Origin: CAWVSB01 sp036960375 | GTDB taxonomy: Bacteria; Pseudomonadota; Gammaproteobacteria; Pseudomonadales; CAWVSB01 | Length of the DNA: 64,000 bases | Reading direction: 5' to 3' | NCBI GenBank assembly: GCA_036960375.1 | Contig: JBALVY010000004.1 | Coordinates: 273,635 to 337,634, forward strand | In this document: positions 1 to 6,961 of the stretch, piece after piece | Numbering within the stretch: the first letter of the stretch is position 1 | How the letters are laid out: each line of letters starts with the position of its first letter | Translations under genes and position numbers: made by a program | The notes under the pieces: model-generated | Told to the model about the DNA's origin: nothing | Databases searched by the model: none | The model's input: only the letters and a program-made list of their open reading frames with translations

Positions 1-1
1 C

Positions 2-145
2 ATCAATACTTTAATAGACCTGCAGTCGTCTGGCCGTATGGTCGGTATTATTTCTCACGTACCTGAACTTAAAGAGCGTATTAGCACGCGGCTAGATGTG
101 GCTACTGACCGCTCTGGTAGCCGCACCAGTTTGGTTATTGCTTAA
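2..145 (+). CDS. sbcC: SbcC-like exonuclease subunit, C-terminal end only
   Basis: Only the last 47 codons lie in the window. Read from base 2 they contain the segment GIISHVPELKERI near the end of the ATP-binding head, followed by a short tail rich in Ser, Arg and Thr and ending in VIA. This is how SbcC/Rad50-type ATPases of the SbcCD nuclease end; the His in ISHV is the switch (H-loop) residue that senses ATP. SbcC with SbcD degrades hairpins and processed DNA ends. The start and most of the gene lie upstream, so the call rests on a short stretch. Confidence 0.82.
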   Translation: MNTLIDLQSSGRMVGIISHVPELKERISTRLDVATDRSGSRTSLVIA

Positions 146-190
146 GGTTTTTCTTGAAGGCTTAATTTACTCATACTAATGGGTGTTGAT

Positions 191-230
191 AGTTCACATA
201 AATAGAACTATAGTTCCATTTATGTGAACT
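191..230. promoter_or_regulatory. 40-bp palindromic operator upstream of the wHTH/MNT gene
   Basis: A 40-base inverted repeat broken by one mismatched pair. The outer arms are AGTTCACATAAAT and ATTTATGTGAACT; the centre GAACTATAGTTC is itself a perfect palindrome, so the GAACTAT half-site occurs in both the inner and outer copies. It ends 17 bases before the start codon at 248. Nested half-sites like this fit cooperative binding by a dimeric winged-helix protein, most simply the product of the next gene acting on its own promoter. The symmetry is seen; the autoregulation is inferred. Confidence 0.7.
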
Positions 231-247
231 ATCCATGAGAGAGTGAT

Positions 248-838
248 ATGAGTCAACTGGGCGAGGCCTTGTTTACGACCACGCAGAGAAACGTACTGGC
301 TCTGCTGTATGGCCACCCTGACAGGTCGTTCTATACTCGGGAGATTATTCGTAGAACCGGCATGGGAGTGGCAACGATTAAACGCGAGCTTGACCGAATG
401 CAGGCTGCAGGAATTCTCACCCTGGTAAAGATTGGTAATCAGCATCATTACCAGGCCAATACCCTATGCCCAATATACGCTGAGCTTCTGGCCATAGTGC
501 GTAAAACCTTTGGTATAGCCGATGTTATTGCAGAAGCACTCGTACCTATTGATGCTCATTTGGACTTGGCATTTGTTTACGGATCTTTAGCAAAGGGCAC
601 AGAGTCTAGTTCGAGCGATATAGACTTAATGTTAGTGGGTGACAGTATTGATTATGCTGATGTTATCGCGCTGTTAATGCCATTGGAGGAATCTTTGCAG
701 CGACCTATCCATCCTACTATTTACCTTGCTGACGATTTTAGAGTAAAGTTAGCAGGTAACAATAGTTTTCTACAGCGGGTGATGGATCACCCGAAACTAA
801 TGATTAAAGGATTAATCGATGAATACAAACAATCTTGA
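248..838 (+). CDS. Winged-helix DNA-binding / MNT-type nucleotidyltransferase fusion protein
   Basis: 196 residues in two parts. Residues about 10-70 form an ArsR-like winged helix (LLYGHPDRSFYTREII, then a recognition helix around GMGVATIKREL). Residues about 104-190 are a minimal nucleotidyltransferase with the GS signature at G112-S113 and the DxD pair D124/D126. MNT proteins of this kind usually accompany a HEPN protein in toxin-antitoxin modules, where the MNT AMPylates and silences the HEPN RNase. Here the HEPN partner survives only as a stump overlapping the 3' end. The 40-bp palindrome just upstream suggests the gene represses itself. The start ATG follows a GAGAGTGAT ribosome-binding region. 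Confidence 0.8.
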   Translation: MSQLGEALFTTTQRNVLALLYGHPDRSFYTREIIRRTGMGVATIKRELDRMQAAGILTLVKIGNQHHYQANTLCPIYAELLAIVRKTFGIADVIAEALVPIDAHLDLAFVYGSLAKGTESSSSDIDLMLVGDSIDYADVIALLMPLEESLQRPIHPTIYLADDFRVKLAGNNSFLQRVMDHPKLMIKGLIDEYKQS

Positions 839-941
839 AAACCTGGTAAAGGCCGACCTGCTTCATGAAGAACCACCGGATGCGCGGGAGTTTGGTGGCG
901 CAAAATTTTTGTTAGAAAAAGTAGGAGAGATGGAGCTATAA
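819..941 (+). pseudogene. Truncated HEPN-domain gene (partner of the MNT protein)
   Basis: A 40-codon frame starts inside the end of the MNT gene, a 20-base overlap typical of coupled MNT-HEPN pairs. Its first 25 or so residues (LENLVKADLLHEEPPDAREF) match the usual N-terminus of substrate-binding HEPN proteins, which carry LxNLVK, then a Pro-Pro pair and (R/A)EF. After that the frame runs about 15 residues and stops at TAA. The full family is about 130-150 residues and contains the RX4-6H catalytic motif, absent here. I read it as an inactivated toxin or partner gene rather than a short functional protein. Confidence 0.65.
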
Positions 942-1029
942 AGCTGTACTTCGACTTTATGTACTGAAGGAGAGGCGGAATAGATTTTCTGCCAGTATAA
1001 ATTTAAAACAGAATCCAAGGATGGATGAT

Positions 1030-1476
1030 ATGAAAGCAAGTCTATTTGCAATATGTACTTTGTGCGTCACAGTTTCTCACGCGCAAACCAGCGCTTATAA
1101 GTGGGTCGATGAAAACGGCCTAACTCACTTTACGGCGAACCCGCCACCCACTTATATTACCGAGTCGGAATTGCTCCAGTATGGTAAATACCGTAGTGCT
1201 AAAGAGATGGACCCTTCGGTAAAACAGCAGCTGGCGGAAGATTTTGTTATTTATGAGCAATACCAAAAGCAACTAAGTCAAAATACTTTAGTGAACTATG
1301 ATCAAAATTCGGCGGCCTCCAGCTTGTCGAGTGATGATTCCCGCTGTGCGTCATTGCAAGACAAAGAAAAGTCGCTTTTGGCTCAGATGCGACAGGGTTA
1401 TACCGAGTCACAATCGCGCGCTATTAAAAAGAAGCACAGAGAACTACGGGATGCTATCCAGCTGGAATGCTGGTAG
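1030..1476 (+). CDS. Secreted DUF4124-domain protein
   Basis: 148 residues with a signal peptide (LFAICTLCVTVSHAQ) followed by the DUF4124 signature YKWVDENGLTHFT and a Pro-rich turn. DUF4124 modules are small periplasmic or envelope domains of unknown role, common in gammaproteobacteria. The remaining 90 residues are charged and end in Cys-Trp. I chose the ATG at 1030 over the in-frame ATG at 1021 because an AAGG box sits about 8 bases before 1030 and directly against 1021. A second DUF4124 protein is encoded at 25482-25955. Confidence 0.72.
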   Translation: MKASLFAICTLCVTVSHAQTSAYKWVDENGLTHFTANPPPTYITESELLQYGKYRSAKEMDPSVKQQLAEDFVIYEQYQKQLSQNTLVNYDQNSAASSLSSDDSRCASLQDKEKSLLAQMRQGYTESQSRAIKKKHRELRDAIQLECW

Positions 1477-1557
1477 GCATATCGGTATTGCCCGGAAACT
1501 CATTTCTGCTAGAGTGTAGCGCTTACTCATTAAGTAAAAAACGAGGCTCCGGGCACT

Positions 1558-2703
1558 ATGAATCGCTCAGTTTTATGGCATTACGCGCTATCTATATTGA
1601 TTGTTGTGGCGGTAGCTATCGCTTGGTCTGGTGTTATTGATCAGTTATCGGCTGATTATGTGGGTGCTTCCATTACCGATGCGGGCATTATTTTTGGCAC
1701 CGCCCGGGGTCTTAATGCGGTAGTGTCGGTGGCGCAGGGTACTGAGCTTAATTTGCCGTTTTTGACGCTGGCGCTGGGCGAGGTGTTGGACCCTGTTAAC
1801 GATCTTATCGAACGCTTTTCTGCCGTTATGGTGTTTGTGCTTGGCAGTGTGATGTTGCAAAAAATTCTGTTGGTATTGGCCGCAAGTAATGCCTTTAATA
1901 TCCTGTTCAGCCTAATTGGCCTTGCGCTAGTAGGGGCCTCGTTCAAATTTGGCGCGGCGAGTGACAGCAAAGTACTCAGGTTTTTTCTTTTAGCCTGCTT
2001 TTTTCGTTTTTCCCTCGCCTTTGTCGCAATGGCCAACGCCTATGTTGACTATCAGTTTCTTGAGGGTTCAGAGTCTGCCTCTCACGAGTCTATGAAGGAG
2101 TACCAGCAAATGGTGCGCGAGGTAAATCAAATTTCTGGCGGCTTGGGCAGTCATCAGGAGGAGATTGCAGCGTTACGTTCAAAGATGGCCTTTGCCAACG
2201 GCAAAATAGGCGCGGTGCAAGCTGAGCTTGGCGTGTTGCTAAAGAAAAAGTCTGAGCTAGACGTATCGCGTGAAAAACAGTGCAGTGATTTACCGCTACC
2301 GTTTTGTCAGCCTTACCCGGGCAGCGAAAAACCTGAGTTATTAGCTCAGACGGAAAGAGATTTGTTCCGTATTGAGGACGCCATCGCGCGAAAAGAAAAC
2401 TCTATTCAAGACCTAAAGGCCTCTATTGAGGTTGATGAAGAAGGACTTGTGTGTCTGCAAAAAAGACAGGGAGGCGGAAAATGCAGTGTTTTCGAATATC
2501 TCGACCCGACTGATATCCGTGACCGACTGCAACAGAAAATTGAGCAATTGAATGGGCGTACGGCTGAATTTGTCGATAGCGCTATGAGTTTGCTGATGGC
2601 ATTGCTGCTGAAATCTGTATTGATCCCGTTGGCTTTCTTCTATTTGTTGTTGTGCCTGGTACGCCTGGCTTTTAAGTCGCTTTCTAACGCTGCCACTGAA
2701 TAA
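1558..2703 (+). CDS. Uncharacterised membrane protein with a periplasmic or cytoplasmic coiled coil
   Basis: 381 residues, family not recognised. Hydrophobic segments lie at about 9-27, 88-128 (probably two passes), 138-160 and 341-371. Between the last two is a charged stretch (about 172-345) with heptad-like patterns and four Cys residues (C241, C250, C299, C309), which could form disulfides if exported. The ATG follows a GGCTCCGGGCACT leader with no strong ribosome-binding site. The next gene starts 12 bases after its stop, so it heads a run of five co-directional genes. No function is assigned. Confidence 0.6.
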   Translation: MNRSVLWHYALSILIVVAVAIAWSGVIDQLSADYVGASITDAGIIFGTARGLNAVVSVAQGTELNLPFLTLALGEVLDPVNDLIERFSAVMVFVLGSVMLQKILLVLAASNAFNILFSLIGLALVGASFKFGAASDSKVLRFFLLACFFRFSLAFVAMANAYVDYQFLEGSESASHESMKEYQQMVREVNQISGGLGSHQEEIAALRSKMAFANGKIGAVQAELGVLLKKKSELDVSREKQCSDLPLPFCQPYPGSEKPELLAQTERDLFRIEDAIARKENSIQDLKASIEVDEEGLVCLQKRQGGGKCSVFEYLDPTDIRDRLQQKIEQLNGRTAEFVDSAMSLLMALLLKSVLIPLAFFYLLLCLVRLAFKSLSNAATE

Positions 2704-2714
2704 ACAGGTTTATT

Positions 2715-3239
2715 ATGAAGTCTGCTTTTCTACCCAGTAGTGCAGCCAATGCACGTGTGCTTATTCTTGGTTCCATGCCGGGTGAGGCTTCTTTGGCTGT
2801 GCAGGAATATTACGGCTTTGCTCGCAATGCCTTTTGGGGAATTATGGGTGAGTTGGTCGGCGCCGTACCTGAGCTTGAATATCAGGATAGGCTGCATAGA
2901 TTACATGGGGCAGGCATTGCCTTATGGGATGTGGTGGCCGAGTGCGAGAGAAAGGGTAGCCTGGATAGCGCGATAGTCGAAGAGTCTCTGGTGGTGAATG
3001 ACTTTGAGGCTTTTCTGGCTCGGTATTCCAATATTAGTGCTATATTTTTTAATGGAAAAGCCGCTGAACGTTTGTTTAAACGTTATGTATTAAAGCAGCA
3101 GTCTATTGCTAGCTCAATCGGCTTATACGCGTTGCCATCTACCAGCCCGGCCAATGCGAGTTTGTCTTTTCAGAACAAGTTGGCGCAATGGCAAATTGTA
3201 CTTCAAATTCTCGAGGAGGGTCCCGTACAGAGCCAATAA
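2715..3239 (+). CDS. DNA-deoxyinosine (hypoxanthine) glycosylase, UDG superfamily
   Basis: 174 residues. The N-terminal motif LILGSMPGEAS (residues 16-26), the segment YYGFARNAFW with N38, and the C-terminal SPAN box (144-147) are the marks of the family 6 uracil-DNA-glycosylase fold proteins annotated as hypoxanthine-DNA glycosylases. These remove deaminated adenine from DNA and begin base-excision repair. Length fits the family. The gene starts 12 bases after the membrane protein gene and so is probably cotranscribed with it. Confidence 0.8.
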   Translation: MKSAFLPSSAANARVLILGSMPGEASLAVQEYYGFARNAFWGIMGELVGAVPELEYQDRLHRLHGAGIALWDVVAECERKGSLDSAIVEESLVVNDFEAFLARYSNISAIFFNGKAAERLFKRYVLKQQSIASSIGLYALPSTSPANASLSFQNKLAQWQIVLQILEEGPVQSQ

Positions 3240-3309
3240 GACTACTGGCACATAACGGTTGATGCGGCTATCTTTAAGGGCAGGTACAGTGAATTCCGAG
3301 GAAATTAAA

Positions 3310-4347
3310 ATGGCGAATATAGTAATTTGTGCAGACGGTACCTGGAATCGCCCTGAAGAGGATCTGGCTGATGATCACCCCACTAATGTATTGAAAGTGG
3401 CCAGGGCGATTAATCCGCAAGTGTCAGGCACTAATCAGCATGTGTTTTATGACTGGGGTGTTGGCTCGTATTACAGTGCTTTGGCTGGCGGAGTGACCGG
3501 CAAGGGCATCCATAAAAACATTGTTGATGCTTATCGTTATATTGTTCAAAACTACCATGCCAACGACAAAATCTATTTGTTCGGTTTTAGTCGCGGTGCT
3601 TATACCGTGCGCGCGCTGTGTGGTCTGATTTACAACTGCGGTATTGTTAAACGTGCTGATGCCCGCTTGATAGAGCAGGCATGGCGGATTTATAAAAGCC
3701 CGTCGGATACCAACCATCCGGATGGTGACGAAGCTAAGTCCTTCCGTAATGACTACAGCCACAAATCGCGTAAAGTGCACTTTGTTGGCGCCTGGGATAC
3801 CGTTGGAAAGCTGGGCATTCCGTTTAGTTTAATGGGGCTGTTGGATTCGAACGATGAGTTCTATGACACCAAAATGGGCCCCAATGTGGCGTTCGCTCGC
3901 CATGCCATGGCCATTGATGAGCAACGTAAAGACTTTGAACCTACGCTATGGTTGCCCAGAACAGGCGTCAATTTAGAGCAAGTGTGGTTCGCTGGGGTAC
4001 ATTCAGATATTGGTGGTTCGTACGCGCCAGATATCCCCGGAGGGCCTTGTGCCTCGGACGTATCATTGAACTGGATGTTGGTCGAAGCAAAAGCGGCAGG
4101 CTTGAAATTCGAAACGCATATAGGTGATGGTTTAAGTGATGGCTCTTTGTCCCGGCTGCATAAATCCCGCAATCATGTATATCGAAGTAAAAAACCTTTG
4201 CATCGTCCATTAATAGATCTCAAACGTCCCAGTGTGATTCACCCCAGTGTTAAACTCCGATATCTGGCCGATGAATCATATCGCCCACAAAAACTTAAAC
4301 CGTTGGTAGACAGTTTGGGCTGGGATTCTATAAGTGTAGGTGTTTAG
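3310..4347 (+). CDS. DUF2235 alpha/beta hydrolase (Tle1-like)
   Basis: 345 residues. It opens with IVICADGTWN, continues with a Thr-Asn block (HPTNVLKVARAI), then GFSRGAYTVRALCG with nucleophile S94, AWDTVG, and the late AGVHSDIGGSY segment supplying His. These are the landmarks of DUF2235, a family that includes type VI secretion phospholipase effectors but also many housekeeping hydrolases. I see no VgrG, PAAR or immunity gene beside it, so an effector role is not supported. I chose ATG 3310 because GAGGAAATT precedes it; an upstream in-frame extension of 17 codons lacks support. Confidence 0.8.
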   Translation: MANIVICADGTWNRPEEDLADDHPTNVLKVARAINPQVSGTNQHVFYDWGVGSYYSALAGGVTGKGIHKNIVDAYRYIVQNYHANDKIYLFGFSRGAYTVRALCGLIYNCGIVKRADARLIEQAWRIYKSPSDTNHPDGDEAKSFRNDYSHKSRKVHFVGAWDTVGKLGIPFSLMGLLDSNDEFYDTKMGPNVAFARHAMAIDEQRKDFEPTLWLPRTGVNLEQVWFAGVHSDIGGSYAPDIPGGPCASDVSLNWMLVEAKAAGLKFETHIGDGLSDGSLSRLHKSRNHVYRSKKPLHRPLIDLKRPSVIHPSVKLRYLADESYRPQKLKPLVDSLGWDSISVGV

Positions 4348-4372
4348 ATTATGACAGGGGAATCGCTTTTTT

Positions 4373-5347
4373 ATGGATATTGCTGACACCTTAATGGCGC
4401 AAATACAGCTGCTATGGCTTTTACCAGTGGCTTTTATCGTGCTGATGCTGTTCCGTTCGTTACGCTCAAGGGGCAGGCAAGACGACAAGGCGGTGAATAG
4501 AATTCTTTCGCAACTGCCAGAGACTGATTATCAGTTGATTGGTGATGTGACGCTGCCTCTGAATGACCAGCGCATACAGATCGATCATATTGTTGTATCC
4601 CCTTTTGGTGTGTTTGTCATTGAAGCCATAAATAGGAAGGGCGGGATATCAGGTGAGCCGAAGCAGGCCCAGTGGACCCAGCACAAGGGTCGACGTGAAC
4701 ACCCTTTCCCAAATCCATTGCGACAAAGCTTTCAGCAGATTAAAGCGCTTGAGGCCGTGCTAGGCAGTGCCAAGGGGCTTATGCCGGTGGTGGTGTTCAT
4801 AGGGAAGAGCGAGTTTAGCTCGCCTATGCCCGACAATGTCATAATGGGGAGTGGGTTGATTAAGACTATTTGCGCGCAAAACTATTTGATGTTTTCCGAT
4901 GCGCAAATGGGCGACATCATTAGGGCCATTGAGTCCGCTCGTCTGGCGTCAGGTAAGGCAAGCGTATCGCAGCTGCGTTACGGGCAGCAGTTGGAGGCGA
5001 CTTCGCGACGTAGAAAACGGCTACTGGCATTAGCGCTTGTTTGCATGGCTTTCGGTTTTTTAGTCTGGCTAGTGGTTAAACAGGCCAGTATGCCAGTTCC
5101 TGATGACGCTGGAGCGGAGACTCGATATGGTGATCTAATTAGCTCAATCACGCCTGCGGCCAAATCCGAAGTCAAACCGGGCGCTAATACTGTGTGGGCC
5201 CCTGAGGTCTCGAATAGCGAACTACGCAGCGCGCGTCGAGCTTGCAATCAATATGTCTCACAGCTGCTTGAAGATGATACAGCCAGATTACATACCAAAA
5301 AGAACCAAGCGTGTGCCGAGTATGAGCGTTTGAAACAGGAGAATTAG
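4373..5347 (+). CDS. NERD-domain membrane protein
   Basis: 324 residues. A transmembrane helix at about 12-28 is followed by a NERD (nuclease-related) domain at about 35-160: QIDHIVVSPFGVFVIEA with D71 and E84, then GGISGEP and a conserved Trp at 101. A second helix sits at about 214-236, and the tail has paired Cys residues. In NERD and other PD-(D/E)xK-like folds the glutamate is usually followed by x-Lys; here it reads E-A-I, so the catalytic lysine seems replaced. The protein may bind rather than cut nucleic acid. Lies between DUF2235 and PACE genes with 26- and 6-base gaps. Confidence 0.78.
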   Translation: MDIADTLMAQIQLLWLLPVAFIVLMLFRSLRSRGRQDDKAVNRILSQLPETDYQLIGDVTLPLNDQRIQIDHIVVSPFGVFVIEAINRKGGISGEPKQAQWTQHKGRREHPFPNPLRQSFQQIKALEAVLGSAKGLMPVVVFIGKSEFSSPMPDNVIMGSGLIKTICAQNYLMFSDAQMGDIIRAIESARLASGKASVSQLRYGQQLEATSRRRKRLLALALVCMAFGFLVWLVVKQASMPVPDDAGAETRYGDLISSITPAAKSEVKPGANTVWAPEVSNSELRSARRACNQYVSQLLEDDTARLHTKKNQACAEYERLKQEN

Positions 5348-5353
5348 TACACA

Positions 5354-5836
5354 GTGATATCCTTAACACCGGCTAAATCAACGGTTGAAATCGGCCAGCG
5401 AGAGCGACTGGCACATGCAGTATTATTTGAGCTGATACTGTTTTTTATCTGTTGGGTTATTATGCTGACTGTTTCAGACGGCAGCGTCGCAGTGGCTACA
5501 GCGTTGGTAGTCTCTGTTTCACTGACGGCGATGTTTTGTAATTACCTGTTCAATGTTATTTTCGACCGGATCTATGGCGAGGATAGAACCTCGCGTACTG
5601 TGGCTTTGCGTATATTTCACGCGCTGTGTTTTGAAGTTACAGTATTGATCTCGACTATACCCATGTTTGTTTTTGCACTGGATATAGGCTGGCTGGACGC
5701 CCTGCTATTTGACCTGGTGTTTATGTTGCTAGCCTTGGTGTATACCTACATCTTCAATTGGAGTTTCGATCAACTGCGGGTGCGCTGGATTGGCCCATAT
5801 CCGCGTGAGCCGGGCTCGGAAAACTATTCGGTATAG
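5354..5836 (+). CDS. PACE-family multidrug efflux protein
   Basis: 160 residues with a GTG start, 6 bases after the NERD stop. Four hydrophobic helices are arranged as two tandem pairs: the first begins RERLAHAVLFELILFF and the second begins LRIFHALCFEVTVLI, the repeated R-x-x-H-A-x-x-F-E pattern that defines the proteobacterial antimicrobial compound efflux family (AceI type). Each repeat also carries a NYLFN or IFNW helix with a conserved Asn. The acidic residue in helix 1 (Glu of FEL) is the proton-coupling site in AceI. It exports biocides such as chlorhexidine or short diamines in characterised members. Confidence 0.85.
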   Translation: MISLTPAKSTVEIGQRERLAHAVLFELILFFICWVIMLTVSDGSVAVATALVVSVSLTAMFCNYLFNVIFDRIYGEDRTSRTVALRIFHALCFEVTVLISTIPMFVFALDIGWLDALLFDLVFMLLALVYTYIFNWSFDQLRVRWIGPYPREPGSENYSV

Positions 5837-5853
5837 CTGAGTAAGGAATAGCT

Positions 5854-6915
5854 TTACAGTGCCATTTTTATCGTCAAATCATCTTTTTCTGCCATCTTCT
5901 TCAACGTTTCCCGGTAATTGGTCGCATTATTTGAAGGCTGGTCTGCCAGAGCATAAGAAAGAAAATTCAGAATTAGAGGTTTGCTCAGCTGATGCTGGCG
6001 TGCCACGCTCATGATAGGGTCATTGGGTACTTCGTACTCGCAGGGCAGGGGAGCGGTATAGTCGCCAACGCCGGTGGCGGGTTCCCGTTTCATCAAATCG
6101 GCATGGAATGTGATGTCGTCATTAGGGCTGAGCGAATCTTTTGCCATCAGGCAGGGTATCGAGTCAGGGTTGATGCCAAAGAACGGGAAGTCGATAAAAC
6201 CGAGATGAGACCCGCCAATCATTTTGACTAATACGCGTGGTGAATCGGCCCTGTCAAAAGCCGCTGCACTGGTGCTTGCGTAATCTACTAATAAGTCCTG
6301 ATCGCCGTGTAGTAATAACATCGGGAGCTGGCGTGTCTGGTAAAATTCGGAATATAAAAAATCGCCGGCACCAGCTGACAGTAATATGGCGGCCTGCAAG
6401 CGTGGTTCGCGCAATTCACGGTCGAAACCCGCAAGGTAGGTGGTTAAACCGCCAAAGGAATGTCCGGCTAGCGCAATGCGTTCTGCATCTACTTTTCCTA
6501 CTAGTGAGGTAGGCAATCCTGGGCTCACACCCAAGGCAATATCAATGACTCTGGTGATGTCACCAGGTTGGTTGAGTAGGTCGTTCAAATCCAGGGCGTC
6601 CATATCGTCGCCATTGGTATTAGGGAATTTTACCGCTGCTACAATATAACCGTGACTGGCCAGGTATTCAGTCAGCCAGAGAGCTTTGTCCGGTTGCCCG
6701 CCCAGACCATGGGCGAAAACCAGAAGAGGGGCTGGTTGAGTAATAGTCGCTGGCTGCCAAAAGGTGATTTCGAGTTGGCGTTGGCGACTGTCGTCTATGT
6801 CTATAATGGTGACGGACGGCGCAAGGGTTTGCGGGCCTGCCGGTGTTGGGTCGCTGCCGCATGCGCCGAGCAATAAAATGAGAGTAGCAAAAACAGCAAT
6901 AGTGACCTTTGACAT
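5854..6915 (-). CDS. Lipoprotein alpha/beta hydrolase (PAF-acetylhydrolase/dienelactone-hydrolase-like)
   Basis: 353 residues. The N-terminus is a lipoprotein signal with lipobox LGAC and Cys19. The hydrolase body shows the oxyanion segment FAHGLGG (about 67-73), nucleophile elbow GHSFGG with S153, an acid in LLHGDQDLLVDY and the final His in GGSHLGF. It is probably anchored in the outer membrane facing the periplasm and hydrolyses an ester; the substrate cannot be read from the sequence. Faces the PACE gene tail to tail with a 17-base gap. Confidence 0.78.
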   Translation of the reverse strand: MSKVTIAVFATLILLLGACGSDPTPAGPQTLAPSVTIIDIDDSRQRQLEITFWQPATITQPAPLLVFAHGLGGQPDKALWLTEYLASHGYIVAAVKFPNTNGDDMDALDLNDLLNQPGDITRVIDIALGVSPGLPTSLVGKVDAERIALAGHSFGGLTTYLAGFDRELREPRLQAAILLSAGAGDFLYSEFYQTRQLPMLLLHGDQDLLVDYASTSAAAFDRADSPRVLVKMIGGSHLGFIDFPFFGINPDSIPCLMAKDSLSPNDDITFHADLMKREPATGVGDYTAPLPCEYEVPNDPIMSVARQHQLSKPLILNFLSYALADQPSNNATNYRETLKKMAEKDDLTIKMAL

Positions 6916-6961
6916 AGCGAATTTCCGGTTCAGGTTTTTCGCTAGTATATCGTCAAGCGGC

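Noticed and set aside
3310..4347. Type VI secretion phospholipase effector (Tle1)
   Set aside because: The DUF2235 fold fits, but no VgrG, PAAR, adaptor or immunity gene is adjacent.
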